Shown here in pieces: positions 23,917 through 32,863 of a DNA stretch of 64,000 bases (position 1 is its first letter; each line of letters starts with the position of its first letter). The translations under genes were made by a program, and so were the position numbers. The DNA is from Janthinobacterium tructae. Lineage in GTDB: Bacteria > Pseudomonadota > Gammaproteobacteria > Burkholderiales > Burkholderiaceae_D. The notes under the pieces are model-generated. The model searched no databases. It was not told the origin of the DNA and saw only the letters and a list, made by a program, of their open reading frames with translations. The stretch spans positions 248,001 through 312,000 of the forward strand of contig NZ_CP041185.1 of NCBI RefSeq assembly GCF_006517255.1, given 5' to 3'.

Positions 23917-24903
23917 TCAGTCCTGCACCTCCACCACCAGCTTGCCGCGCGCGCTGCCGTCCATTTGCGCCACATGCGCCTCGTGCACCGTGTGCAAGGT
24001 AAAGCGGCGCGCATCGAGTCGCACCTGCAGCTTGCCCGCCTCTATTAACTTGTTGGCTTCGCGCAGAATCGCGCCATGGCGCGCGTGGTCCTCGCCGCTC
24101 AACAGCGGCAGCAGGGTGAACACGCCCGAGTAGCTGGCCGCGCGCGCCGTCAGCGGGCTCAGGGCGAACGTGCCCCAGCCCAGGCAGCTGACGACGTGGC
24201 CGCCATAGATGCGTGCCGCCTGGAAACTGGCGTCCAGGGTGGCGCCGCCCACCGTATCGTAGACGATGTCGAAGCCGGCGCCACCCGTATGTTCGGCCAC
24301 GTAATCATCGACCGTGCTGGCGCGGTAATCGATGAAGCGCGCGCCCAGCGCCTCGATGACAGCGCGGCTGGCGGCGCTGCCCGTGGCATATACCCTGGCG
24401 CCGAGGGCGACGGCGAGCTGCACCGCCATGTGGCCCACGCCGCCCGCGCCGCCATGCACGAGCACGCTGTCGCCCGCCTTCACATGGGCGCGATCCACTA
24501 AACCTTCCCAGGCCGTGATGAAGACGAGGGGCAGGGCGGCCGCTTCGCGCAGACTCAGCGCTGACGGTACGGGCGCCAGCAGGGCCGCGTCGAAGACGCC
24601 GTACTCGGCCAGCGAACCCTGGATGCCGGCTATGCCGCCCGCCATGCCATAGACTGTTGCGCCGATGTGAAAAGTCGTCACGCCATCGCCCACGGCCGCC
24701 ACCGTGCCGGCCAGGTCGATGCCGAGGATGGCGGGCAGGCGGGGCCGGGCGTGCGGGGCGGCGCCGGCGGCGATTTTCGCATCGAGCGGATTGACGCCGC
24801 TGGCAGCGATGCGCACGAGGACTTGCCCGGGGCCGGGCTGCGGCACGGGCAAGTGTTCGATGGTCATAGGGGTGGCAAAGGCAGTGAGGACGAGGGCTTG
24901 CAT
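23917..24903 (-). CDS. Zinc-independent quinone oxidoreductase-type dehydrogenase (MDR family)
   Basis: A 328-residue cytosolic NADPH-dependent oxidoreductase of the medium-chain dehydrogenase/reductase family. It has a GroES-like N-terminal half (SGVNPLDAKIAAG, GIDLAGTVAAVGDGVTTF) and a Rossmann half with VLVHGGAGGVGHMAVQLAVA. The catalytic and structural zinc ligands of alcohol dehydrogenases are absent, which places it with quinone reductases and enoyl reductases. It is divergent from a LysR regulator at 25025, the usual layout for such pairs. The substrate is unknown. Confidence 0.9.
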   Translation of the reverse strand: MQALVLTAFATPMTIEHLPVPQPGPGQVLVRIAASGVNPLDAKIAAGAAPHARPRLPAILGIDLAGTVAAVGDGVTTFHIGATVYGMAGGIAGIQGSLAEYGVFDAALLAPVPSALSLREAAALPLVFITAWEGLVDRAHVKAGDSVLVHGGAGGVGHMAVQLAVALGARVYATGSAASRAVIEALGARFIDYRASTVDDYVAEHTGGAGFDIVYDTVGGATLDASFQAARIYGGHVVSCLGWGTFALSPLTARAASYSGVFTLLPLLSGEDHARHGAILREANKLIEAGKLQVRLDARRFTLHTVHEAHVAQMDGSARGKLVVEVQD

Positions 24904-25024
24904 GGGGTTCTCCGTTCGGTTGATGCGGCCAGTCTAGGCGGTGACGGCACAAAGAAAAACGGGGCGCGGCGCAATGCACTATTGCCGTATCGTGGATAAT
25001 CATAGTCAAACAGGAAGGAAATAC

Positions 25025-25936
25025 ATGGACAGGCTGGCAGCAATGCACGTGTTTTGCGTCGTGGTCGAGGCGGGCGGCTTCAGCAAGGCGGCGCAGCGCC
25101 TGGGCATTTCCACGTCTTCCGTGACGAACCAGGTGGCGGCGCTGGAAAAGCACTTCGGCGTGCGCCTCTTGCAGCGCACCACGCGCAGCATGTCGCTCAC
25201 GGCCGAAGGCCAGCAGTGCCATGCGCAGGCGCGCCGGGTGCTGGCCGATATGGCCGCGCTGGAAGCGAGTCTGCTGCAGGCGGCCGGGAAACCCTTGGGC
25301 AGCCTGCGCGTGGATATGCCCAGCAGCATCAGCCGCAACCTGGTGGCCCCCGCCTTGCCCCGCTTCATCGCCGCCTATCCCGACATTTCCCTGCGCCTGA
25401 CGGTCAGCGACCGCCTGGTCGACATGGTGGAAGAGGGCATCGACGTGATGCTGCGCATCGGCGAACCGCAGGATTCGTCCTTGGTGGCGCGCAGCCTGCT
25501 CACCATGGATTACCTGTGCTGCGCCGCTCCCGCCTTTGTCGCCAGGCATGGCATGCCGCGGTCGCCGCAGGAACTCGATCAATTTTCCTGCCTGCATTTC
25601 CTATACCCGAAAGCGCGCCAGGTGCGGCCCTGGCTGTTCCAGGATGGGGGCACGGGCGAGCCGTATGCGCATACGCCGTCGGCCGCCTTGTCCTTCGACC
25701 ATATCGAATCGATGATCGCCGCCGCGCAGGCCGGCTGCGGCATCGTGCAGGCGCTGTCCGTCTCCGTGCTGCAGCCCTTGCGCGAGGGTAGCCTGGTGCC
25801 CGTGCTGCAACCGTTCCGCACGCGGGGACCGGACCTGTGGGCGCTGTTCCACCCGCGCCACTTGCGTGCGGCCAAGGTGCAAGTGTTCGTGGATTTTCTG
25901 ACGCAGATTTTTCATGATGACTTTAATGAGAATTGA
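25025..25936 (+). CDS. LysR-family transcriptional regulator
   Basis: A 303-residue LysR regulator. The N-terminal winged HTH (MDRLAAMHVFCVVVEAGGFS, AAQRLGISTSSVTNQVAALE) is followed by a periplasmic-binding-type effector domain (SLRVDMPSSISRNLVAPALP). The spelling is that of the CrgA/DsdC-like subgroup common beside oxidoreductases. I start at 25025 because AGGAAGGA lies just upstream. It probably controls the divergent dehydrogenase at 24903. Its last codons overlap a Fur-like sequence belonging to the next gene. Confidence 0.92.
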   Translation: MDRLAAMHVFCVVVEAGGFSKAAQRLGISTSSVTNQVAALEKHFGVRLLQRTTRSMSLTAEGQQCHAQARRVLADMAALEASLLQAAGKPLGSLRVDMPSSISRNLVAPALPRFIAAYPDISLRLTVSDRLVDMVEEGIDVMLRIGEPQDSSLVARSLLTMDYLCCAAPAFVARHGMPRSPQELDQFSCLHFLYPKARQVRPWLFQDGGTGEPYAHTPSAALSFDHIESMIAAAQAGCGIVQALSVSVLQPLREGSLVPVLQPFRTRGPDLWALFHPRHLRAAKVQVFVDFLTQIFHDDFNEN

Positions 25937-25943
25937 TTATCAA
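25925..25943. promoter_or_regulatory. Possible Fur site before the second TonB receptor
   Basis: The AT-rich stretch with core TGAGAATTGATTATCA resembles paired Fur hexamers but fits the 19-bp consensus less well than the two other sites in this window. It sits across the LysR stop codon, about 50 bases upstream of the receptor start. Confidence 0.42.
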
Positions 25944-25990
25944 TTATAATGCAAGCCTATTGCATTAAATTGCCCATTGTCAGGAATCCC

Positions 25991-28093
25991 ATGTCCGTGT
26001 TTTTACGTCGCCCCGTGGCGCTTTTACTTGCAGCTGCCAGCCCTCTGGCGCTGGCAGCTGACCCTGTCGCCGACAAGCCCGATGCGCAGGATGTCGTCAC
26101 CGTGAAAGCCGAGCGCCAGCACTACCGCAGCCTGTCGGCCACGGGCGCCACCAAGACGGACGCTTTATTGATGGATTTGCCGCAAAGCGTGCGCGTGCTG
26201 ACCGGCGACCTGCTGCGCGATGCGGGTGTGACGACCCTGGCTGGCGCGCTGGACCTGGCCAGCGGTATTGCAAAACAAAGTCCGCTGGGCGGCTTGTGGG
26301 ATAGCTACGCCATGCGCGGCTTTACGGGCGACCCGAATTTCGGTTCCGACTATATGGTCAACGGTTTCAGTTCCAGCCGGGGCTACAACGGCCTGCGCGA
26401 CGCCGGCAATACGCAGAATGTGGAAGTGCTGAAAGGCCCCGCGTCGGCCCTGTACGGCCGGGGCGAGCCGGGTGGCACGGTGAACATCACGACGAAAAAG
26501 CCGAAGTTGGCGCCGGAATACGGCGCCGACGTTTCCCTCGGCAGTTTCCAGACGCGCCGCGCCGCCGTCGATTTGACCGGGCCCTTGAGCGACACCGTCG
26601 CCTACCGATTGAACGCGGCGCATGAAGAGGGGCACAGCTTCCGCGATACGCTGCATGTCGAGCGCAGCCTGTTTTCTCCCTCCTTCCTCTGGCTGGCGGG
26701 CGAGCACACCACCGTCTCGTATGAAATCGAAGCGGTGCGGCAGCGTGTGCCGTTCGACCGCGGCGTAGTCGCCGCGAATGGCCAGCTGGGTCTTGTCCCC
26801 GTCGCGCGCTTCCTGGGCGAACCGGGCGACGGCCCCATGACGGTCAAGTCGCTGGGGCAGCAGCTGTTCATCCATCACGCGCTGTCGGACGACTGGACGC
26901 TGCAGGCGGGCGCTTCTTACCGCGACAGCGAATTGAGCGGCTATTCGACCGAGGCGAACAAGCTGCTGTCCGATGGCCGCACCCTGAACCGCCAGCGCCG
27001 CCACCGCGATTTTTCGGCCACCGACGTGTCGGCCCGCGTTGAAGTACTGGGCAAGTTCAGGACGGGCGCGCTGGCGCACGAGGTGCTGGCCGGTGTCGAC
27101 GCCTACCACTTCGATGACCACCGGGTGCAGCTGCGGCGCAATCCCTCGGCCGCGAATGCCTATGCCATTGATATTTTCAATCCCGTGTATGGCGGCAAGG
27201 CCGCTGCGCTGGCGCTGTCCATCGACACGCAGGAAGGGCAAAAGGCGCGCGGCCTGTATGCGCAAGATCAACTGGATCTGGGCGCGCAATGGAAGGCGCT
27301 GTTCGGCGTGCGCCACGACACGTACACGCAGGATGTGACGAATAATCGCCTGGAAGTGAGCAGCGGCCAGTCGCTGTCGGCCACCAGTCCCCGCGCGGGC
27401 CTCGTCTACCAGCCGTCGAAAACATGGTCGCTATATGCGAGCGCGGCCAAGGGTTTTCGCCCCAACAGCGGCATCAGCATCGCCAACCAGGCGTTTCCGG
27501 CCGAGCGCAGCCGCTCGTATGAGCTGGGCGCGAAACTGGAAACGGGCAAGCTGACGGGCACGCTGGCCGTGTACGACATCCGCAAGCGCAATGTGCTGAC
27601 CACCAACCCCGCCAACACGGATTTTGCCATCGCGGCGGGCGAGGTGGGCAGCCGGGGCCTGGAACTCGATGTGTCGGGCGAAGTGGCGCGCGGCTTGCGC
27701 GTCTCGGGCGCGTATGCTTATACGGACGCCAGCGTCACGCGCGGCGACACTACGATAGTGACGGGCAGCCGCTTGGCCAACGTGCCGCGCCACAGCGCCA
27801 ATCTGCTGGCCACGCAGCAATTCGCGCTGGGTACGGGCGCGGCCAGCGTGGGCGGCGGCGTGCAGTACGTGGGCGAGCGCCTGGGCGACGTCGCCGCCAG
27901 CAGCAGCTTTACCCTGCCGGCCTACATGACGGCCAGGCTGCTGGCGTCGTATTCGCCGTCGGCGAAACTGCGCTTGGCACTGAATGTGGAAAACCTGTTC
28001 AACCGCAGCTACTATGCGAGTTCCTATAGCCAGCTGTGGGTGGCGCCGGGGGCCGAGCGCACGCTGACCTTGAACGCCCATTACCGTTTTTAA
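25991..28093 (+). CDS. TonB-dependent siderophore receptor
   Basis: A 700-residue complete outer-membrane receptor of the siderophore class. A signal peptide ends at ALAAD near residue 22. Plug signatures are DLPQSVRVLTGDLLRDAGV, SYAMRGFTGDPNFGSDYMVN and NVEVLKGPASALYGRGEPGG. The barrel ends in the classic TonB-receptor C-terminus NLFNRSYYASSYSQ and TLTLNAHYRF with a terminal Phe. The ATG at 25991 has AGGA 5 nt upstream. The next gene, a DUF1624 membrane protein, begins 3 bases after the stop, so the two are co-transcribed. Iron control is likely from the Fur-like sequence upstream. Confidence 0.95.
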   Translation: MSVFLRRPVALLLAAASPLALAADPVADKPDAQDVVTVKAERQHYRSLSATGATKTDALLMDLPQSVRVLTGDLLRDAGVTTLAGALDLASGIAKQSPLGGLWDSYAMRGFTGDPNFGSDYMVNGFSSSRGYNGLRDAGNTQNVEVLKGPASALYGRGEPGGTVNITTKKPKLAPEYGADVSLGSFQTRRAAVDLTGPLSDTVAYRLNAAHEEGHSFRDTLHVERSLFSPSFLWLAGEHTTVSYEIEAVRQRVPFDRGVVAANGQLGLVPVARFLGEPGDGPMTVKSLGQQLFIHHALSDDWTLQAGASYRDSELSGYSTEANKLLSDGRTLNRQRRHRDFSATDVSARVEVLGKFRTGALAHEVLAGVDAYHFDDHRVQLRRNPSAANAYAIDIFNPVYGGKAAALALSIDTQEGQKARGLYAQDQLDLGAQWKALFGVRHDTYTQDVTNNRLEVSSGQSLSATSPRAGLVYQPSKTWSLYASAAKGFRPNSGISIANQAFPAERSRSYELGAKLETGKLTGTLAVYDIRKRNVLTTNPANTDFAIAAGEVGSRGLELDVSGEVARGLRVSGAYAYTDASVTRGDTTIVTGSRLANVPRHSANLLATQQFALGTGAASVGGGVQYVGERLGDVAASSSFTLPAYMTARLLASYSPSAKLRLALNVENLFNRSYYASSYSQLWVAPGAERTLTLNAHYRF

Positions 28094-28096
28094 ACG

Positions 28097-29260
28097 ATGA
28101 CCATGACCTTGACTACATCCACCACCCTGCGCACCCGCATCGCCGTCATCGACGTACTGCGCGGCCTCGTCATGCTGATCATGCTGTTTGACCATGTGCG
28201 CGAAACGGTCTTTTTACACCACCAGGTGGGCGACCCGATGGATGCGGCCCACGTCGATCCGGCCCTGTTCTTCACGCGTCTGGCGGCCCACGTATGCGCG
28301 CCCATGTTCGTTTTCCTGACGGGACTCTCGGCCTGGCTGTATGCGCATCCGGCCGCCGGGCCCCGCAGTGCTGCTGGTTTCCTGTTCAAGCGGGGCTTGC
28401 TGCTGGTGGTGCTGGAACTGGTGTTCGTCAATGTCGCCTGGAGCGGGGCGTTTCCTCCCGCCGTGCTGTACTTGCAGGTGATCTGGGTCATCGGCCTGGC
28501 CATGATGGCGCTGGCCGTGCTGCACCAGCTGCCGTTGAAAGTGCTGGCGCTGCTGGGCGTGGCGGTTATCGCGGGCCAGCATTTGTTTACCTGGCTGCAC
28601 GCGGAAGAGGGCAGCCCTGGCTACTATCTGCTGACGGTGCTGCTGCAACGCGGTTACCTGGTCGCCGATGGCGCCATGAAGATCAAGGTCAGCTATCCGC
28701 TGCTGCCGTGGATAGGCGTGATCGTGCTTGGTTATGCGGCCGGGCCGCTGTACGCGCGCAGCCGTTCGCCGGAGGGGCGTCGTCGCCTGCTGCTGGCGCT
28801 GGGCACGGGCAGCTTGCTGCTGCTGGCCGTCTTGCGCGGCTTCAATCTGTATGGCGAAACCCTGCCCTGGGTGGCGGGCGACACGGCCGTGCGCACGGTC
28901 ATGAGCGTGCTGAACTTCACCAAGTACCCGCCGTCGCTGGACTTTTTGCTGTTCACCCTGGGCCTGGGCTTGCTGGGCCTGGCCTGGCTGGAAAGCGTCG
29001 ATAACTGGTTTACGCGGGCCTGCGCCACGTTCGGTGGCGCGCCCATGTTTTACTATCTGCTGCATTTATATCTGCTGTTGGGCATCGGCCTGGCCTTGAA
29101 GGCTATGCTTGGCGTCAATCACGCTGGCCGCTATGGCGTCGAGCATATCTGGCAAGTCTGGCTGCTGGCCTTGCTGCTGATGCCCGTGCTGTACTTTCCC
29201 TGCCGCGCGTTTGCGCACTACAAGCGCACCTCGCAACAGGCGTGGGTGCGCTATTTCTGA
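28097..29260 (+). CDS. DUF1624 / heparan-glucosaminide acetyltransferase-like membrane protein
   Basis: A 387-residue inner-membrane protein with about 10 helices. The N-terminal motif RIAVIDVLRGLVMLIMLFDH and the following H-R-E region are typical of DUF1624 proteins related to the heparan-alpha-glucosaminide N-acetyltransferase and the wider membrane acyltransferase group; the charged D and H in the first helices are the likely active residues. The substrate is unknown. It lies 3 bases downstream of the TonB receptor, so acylation or handling of an imported siderophore is a possibility, by context only. It ends 7 bases from a convergent gene. Confidence 0.85.
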   Translation: MTMTLTTSTTLRTRIAVIDVLRGLVMLIMLFDHVRETVFLHHQVGDPMDAAHVDPALFFTRLAAHVCAPMFVFLTGLSAWLYAHPAAGPRSAAGFLFKRGLLLVVLELVFVNVAWSGAFPPAVLYLQVIWVIGLAMMALAVLHQLPLKVLALLGVAVIAGQHLFTWLHAEEGSPGYYLLTVLLQRGYLVADGAMKIKVSYPLLPWIGVIVLGYAAGPLYARSRSPEGRRRLLLALGTGSLLLLAVLRGFNLYGETLPWVAGDTAVRTVMSVLNFTKYPPSLDFLLFTLGLGLLGLAWLESVDNWFTRACATFGGAPMFYYLLHLYLLLGIGLALKAMLGVNHAGRYGVEHIWQVWLLALLLMPVLYFPCRAFAHYKRTSQQAWVRYF

Positions 29261-29267
29261 GTCAGGC

Positions 29268-31145
29268 CTATTTACAATACAGCCTGTCGATGCTGTGGCT
29301 GGACGCCAGGTAATGCCGCGTCTGCCAAGCAATCGCCACACGGTAGGCGCACGGCGGGTCGAGTGCCACGTTGACGGGAAAACCGCCGTTGTTGCCCGAT
29401 AAATGCGGCCCGCCCGCGCCGCCGCGGAACAAATAATTGCTGGGCGGTGGCGGCGGCGTGAAGCTGGCGGACGGCAACGGTGGCGGCGGGTGCGCGATGC
29501 CGTTGTTATTGGAAATCGTGATATTGAAAAAGCGCAAATGCGGGTGGTCGATCGTGTACAGGATATGCACGAGGCCGCCCGCGATGGGGTTGCAGGCATT
29601 GCTGCGCAACTCTTCCAGGTCCAGCGCCACGATGACGGGCGAATTGTCGAAGACGATGGAGTCGAGCCCGTCCGTGGCCACCAGCGCCAGGCTGATGCCG
29701 TCGCGTACCTCGAAGCCGAGGCGGTAGCGGCGTATCGGTTCGCTCTCGGCCGCCGTCAGGCTGCGGCCCGCGTCGAGGATGGGCAAGCCGCCCGGCAGCT
29801 TGGCCGGATGCAGGCTCGTGATGGCGGGCGTATTTATGGTCAGCAAGTCAAACGTGCGCAGGAAGATGTTGGGCGCCACGTTGACGACGGCTGTCGTGCC
29901 GTCGCGCATGTCCACCGTGACGGCCTTGCCATCGACCCGTATCCAGCCGCCAGGCTTCAAATCGCCCGCATCGATGATGACGGGCGCCGAATCGCCGAGG
30001 CCCAGTCCATTCGTATAGAACACATAGCCGACATGCGTGCCGAGGATTTGACTCAAAGGCGCCAGGCTGGCCGGCGCTACCGTGGGGATGGCTGCCGGGT
30101 CGTCGCTGCCGCCGGGCCAGGACCATTCGCCGATCAGGAAACGGTATTCGAGCGGGTTGGCGGGGATGGCGCTATTGCGCAGCGGACAATTGCCTTTCAG
30201 TGTGACGCCGCCGGCGAACACGTAGGACGCGCCGGCGCCGCCCGCATAGCCTTGCGCGGAAAAGCCGGCCAGCGAGGGAAACGGGTGGATATCGAACACT
30301 TCCACCTGCTGCCAGTGGGGCACGCCTTCCACATCGGGCGGCAAGACGTCTTTTGAACACAATTCCACGCAGAAACAGTAGCCCACGTTTTCGCGCCCCG
30401 GCTGGCGGCCGTTGGCCTGGGTTTCCGACAGGATGGTCACGCTGCCCAGCTGCGCCGTGAAATACACGTCAGGACCGCTGGCGAACTCGACGTTGATGAA
30501 CGGTGAAAGCGGCGTCAGCGTAAAATCCGACGTCAGGTAATCGATGCGGAAGCGCCCGCTGGCATCGGTCACGGCCACGCCCAGCGCATCGTCCTGCAGC
30601 CAGTCCGCGTCGAAGGCCCGCACGGTGGCGCCGGCGATCGGCGTGTGGGGCGCATCGCAGGTGCGCAGCCGGCCGCAGATGGTCCAGGCGCCGAAGCGGG
30701 CGCGCACCAGGCACCAGAAGCGTTGCGGCAGGCAATAGTCCCAGACGGCGAGGAAATCATTGTCGGCCTGGCGCCAGCGCGGCTGGAGGGTGGTGGTGGA
30801 GATTTGCAGCGGCACGGGGTCTTTCGGCCCCGGTTTCAGGTGCGGCACGGTGGGACATAACACGTCCACTTCCACGGCCTCGCCCTGGTATTGTTCCTTG
30901 TCGCCCAGGGTGAAGCTGTAGTTGCCATCGTCATCCGTGCGCGCTTCGGCCAGCAAAAATGGCGCTTTCGCCTGCACTTCCTCGTCCGTGAGGATGGCGA
31001 AGGTTTCCTTGGCGCTGGCCACGGCCAGGGCCGTGACGTTTTGCGACGCGCGCGGGCGATACAGGCGCACGATGACGTGCGACAAGGCTTCAGGACACTC
31101 GGCACAGATCAAGCCGCACAGCTTGCCCCGCAGGATATAGGCCAT
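29268..31145 (-). CDS. Large protein with carboxypeptidase-regulatory-like domains, function unknown
   Basis: A 625-residue protein without signal peptide or membrane helix. Two transthyretin/carboxypeptidase-regulatory-like beta domains can be seen near the start: one with EARTDDDGNYSFTLGDKEQY (about 65-100) and one with IAGATVRAFDADWLQDDALG, VAVTDASGRFRIDYL (about 170-200). Many Cys occur (CGLICAECPEA, CFCVELCSKDV). The C-terminal third has a Pro-rich linker (HPPPPLPSASFTPPPPPSNY) and ends with RLYCK. A good ribosome-binding site, GGGAG, precedes the ATG. It looks like a monocistronic gene. I recognise no named family for the whole protein. Confidence 0.75.
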   Translation of the reverse strand: MAYILRGKLCGLICAECPEALSHVIVRLYRPRASQNVTALAVASAKETFAILTDEEVQAKAPFLLAEARTDDDGNYSFTLGDKEQYQGEAVEVDVLCPTVPHLKPGPKDPVPLQISTTTLQPRWRQADNDFLAVWDYCLPQRFWCLVRARFGAWTICGRLRTCDAPHTPIAGATVRAFDADWLQDDALGVAVTDASGRFRIDYLTSDFTLTPLSPFINVEFASGPDVYFTAQLGSVTILSETQANGRQPGRENVGYCFCVELCSKDVLPPDVEGVPHWQQVEVFDIHPFPSLAGFSAQGYAGGAGASYVFAGGVTLKGNCPLRNSAIPANPLEYRFLIGEWSWPGGSDDPAAIPTVAPASLAPLSQILGTHVGYVFYTNGLGLGDSAPVIIDAGDLKPGGWIRVDGKAVTVDMRDGTTAVVNVAPNIFLRTFDLLTINTPAITSLHPAKLPGGLPILDAGRSLTAAESEPIRRYRLGFEVRDGISLALVATDGLDSIVFDNSPVIVALDLEELRSNACNPIAGGLVHILYTIDHPHLRFFNITISNNNGIAHPPPPLPSASFTPPPPPSNYLFRGGAGGPHLSGNNGGFPVNVALDPPCAYRVAIAWQTRHYLASSHSIDRLYCK

Positions 31146-31251
31146 GATGGCTCCCTTGCTGGTTGGAAATGGGCGCCGCGAACGGTGGCGGCGCTGTTAC
31201 CAAGCTAGCAAATGAAAGGCGGTCTGGCTTGATCTGGCTTAAACCTGCGTT

Positions 31252-31782
31252 CTATTTAATCAGCGCCAATACTTCGCGGAAGCGCGGGTGCTTGCAGTCT
31301 CGCAACCATTCAAAGGCCAGCATTTCCACCGTCACCAGGTGGGCGCCCAGCTTGTCCAGGCGGGCCAGCGCGGCATCGCGGCTGGCGGCCTGGCGCGAGC
31401 CGACGGCGTCGATGGCGATGATCACGTCATGGCCCAGCTGCAGCAGGCCGATGGCCGTCTGCAGCATGCACACATGGGCTTCGCAACCGGTGACGACGAT
31501 TTGTCTGCGCCCGGCGGGCAGCATGTCCTGCAAGCCATCAAAGCAGGCGCCGAAATGTGTCTTGTGCAAGGTCTGTTCGCACAGGGCGGCGATTTCCTCC
31601 ACGTTCGGTCCCAGTCCCTGGCGGTTCTGTTCCGTGCCCAGCACGGGCACGTCGAGCAGACGGGCGATCTTCGCCAGGCGCAGGTTTTGCGCCAGTACCA
31701 GGCCGGCGTCGTGGATGGCCGGCATCAAGCGGCCTTGCAGGTCGACAATGACGAGTACGGACTGGCTTGCATCCATCAGCAT
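31252..31782 (-). CDS. Isochorismatase-family cysteine hydrolase
   Basis: A 176-residue cytosolic hydrolase of the isochorismatase superfamily, YcaC-like branch. The catalytic triad is visible: Asp in VIVDLQGRLMP near residue 14, Lys in LHKTHFGA near 74, and Cys in TGCEAHVCMLQTA near 107. Such enzymes cleave amide or vinyl-ether bonds; the substrate cannot be told. It follows the divergently oriented LysR gene on the same strand and is separated from it by about 40 bases, so the two may be co-transcribed. Confidence 0.88.
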   Translation of the reverse strand: MLMDASQSVLVIVDLQGRLMPAIHDAGLVLAQNLRLAKIARLLDVPVLGTEQNRQGLGPNVEEIAALCEQTLHKTHFGACFDGLQDMLPAGRRQIVVTGCEAHVCMLQTAIGLLQLGHDVIIAIDAVGSRQAASRDAALARLDKLGAHLVTVEMLAFEWLRDCKHPRFREVLALIK

Positions 31783-31824
31783 GGCATTCTCCTTATTGGT
31801 ATGTGACGACAGTGTAGCGCGTAG

Positions 31825-32742
31825 TCAGCTTGGCCAGCTGGGCGCGGCCGTCTCGCCCATCAGGTAGGCGTGATTCAGGTCGATGGCGGTACGCAGGTAA
31901 TTCCACAGGGCGCTGACCCGCGCGATGTTGCGCCGCTCGCTCGGTGAAATCATCCAGAAGGCGCGCAGCAGGTCGATCTCGCCGTCGAGCACGGGCACCA
32001 GTTCGTTCGATTGCTGCGCCACGAAGCAGGGCAGAATCGCCAGTGCCTGGCCCGCGCGCGCCGCATGGTATTGCGCGATCACGCTGGTGCTGCGAAACGC
32101 GCGCAGGGAATCGGGCGCCACGTTGTCCATGTAGCGCAGCTCCGAACTGAACACCAGGTCGTCCACGTAGCCGATGATCGGGTGCTGCGCCAGCTGCGCC
32201 ACGCTGGTAATGGGCGCGTGGCGCGCCAGGTAGCCTGGCGTGGCGTACAGTTTCAGGCGGTAATCGGACAACTTCGTCACGACGTACGGGCCGGACAGGG
32301 GGCGCTCGATGGAAATGGCCACGTCCGCCTCGCGCTTGGACAGGCTGACGAAACGCGGCACGGCGATCAGGTCCACGCTGATGTGCGGATAGCGGCCGCA
32401 AAACTGCGCCAGGTGGGGCGCCAGCACGATGGCGCCGAATCCTTCCGTGGCGCCCAGGCGCACCTGGCCCGACAGCAGGCGGTTATGTTCGCCCAGCTCC
32501 TCGGTGGCGGCAAACACCGTGCTTTCCATCGTTTCCGCGTATTCCATCAGGCGGTGGCCTTCGGGCGTCAGCTGGTAGCCCACGTAGTTGCGGTCGAACA
32601 GCTGCGTGCCCACCTGCTCCTCGAACTTGCGCATGCGCCGCGACACGGTGGAATGGTCGATGCCCATTTTTTTCGCCGCATCGACAAGTCCCGCGCTGCG
32701 CGTCAGTTCCAGGAAGACCCGTACATTGTCCCAATCGAGCAT
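31825..32742 (-). CDS. LysR-family regulator of the mms operon
   Basis: A 305-residue LysR regulator with N-terminal HTH (MLDWDNVRVFLELTRSAGLV, AAKKMGIDHSTVSRRMRKFE) and a C-terminal effector domain. It is transcribed away from the valine-degradation operon that begins at 32864, and the 120-base gap between them holds four TGCAT motifs at about 21-base spacing. It therefore probably activates the binding protein, mmsA and mmsB genes in response to a pathway intermediate. Confidence 0.92.
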   Translation of the reverse strand: MLDWDNVRVFLELTRSAGLVDAAKKMGIDHSTVSRRMRKFEEQVGTQLFDRNYVGYQLTPEGHRLMEYAETMESTVFAATEELGEHNRLLSGQVRLGATEGFGAIVLAPHLAQFCGRYPHISVDLIAVPRFVSLSKREADVAISIERPLSGPYVVTKLSDYRLKLYATPGYLARHAPITSVAQLAQHPIIGYVDDLVFSSELRYMDNVAPDSLRAFRSTSVIAQYHAARAGQALAILPCFVAQQSNELVPVLDGEIDLLRAFWMISPSERRNIARVSALWNYLRTAIDLNHAYLMGETAAPSWPS

Positions 32743-32757
32743 GGCAATCCCTCTCTG

Positions 32758-32825
32758 TGCATTTTTGCAAAGGAATTATGCATTAATTTCACTTGAGTGC
32801 ATATTTTTACACATGCAGAATGCAT
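32758..32825. promoter_or_regulatory. Four TGCAT motifs phased at about two helical turns
   Basis: TGCAT occurs at 32758, 32779, 32798 and 32821, intervals of 21, 19 and 23 bases. The array fills the gap between the divergent LysR gene and the mms operon. Phased half-sites of this kind suit LysR tetramers bound along one DNA face. Confidence 0.55.
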
Positions 32826-32863
32826 CTATACATATAAGAAAACCCATCCACCTGGAGACACGC

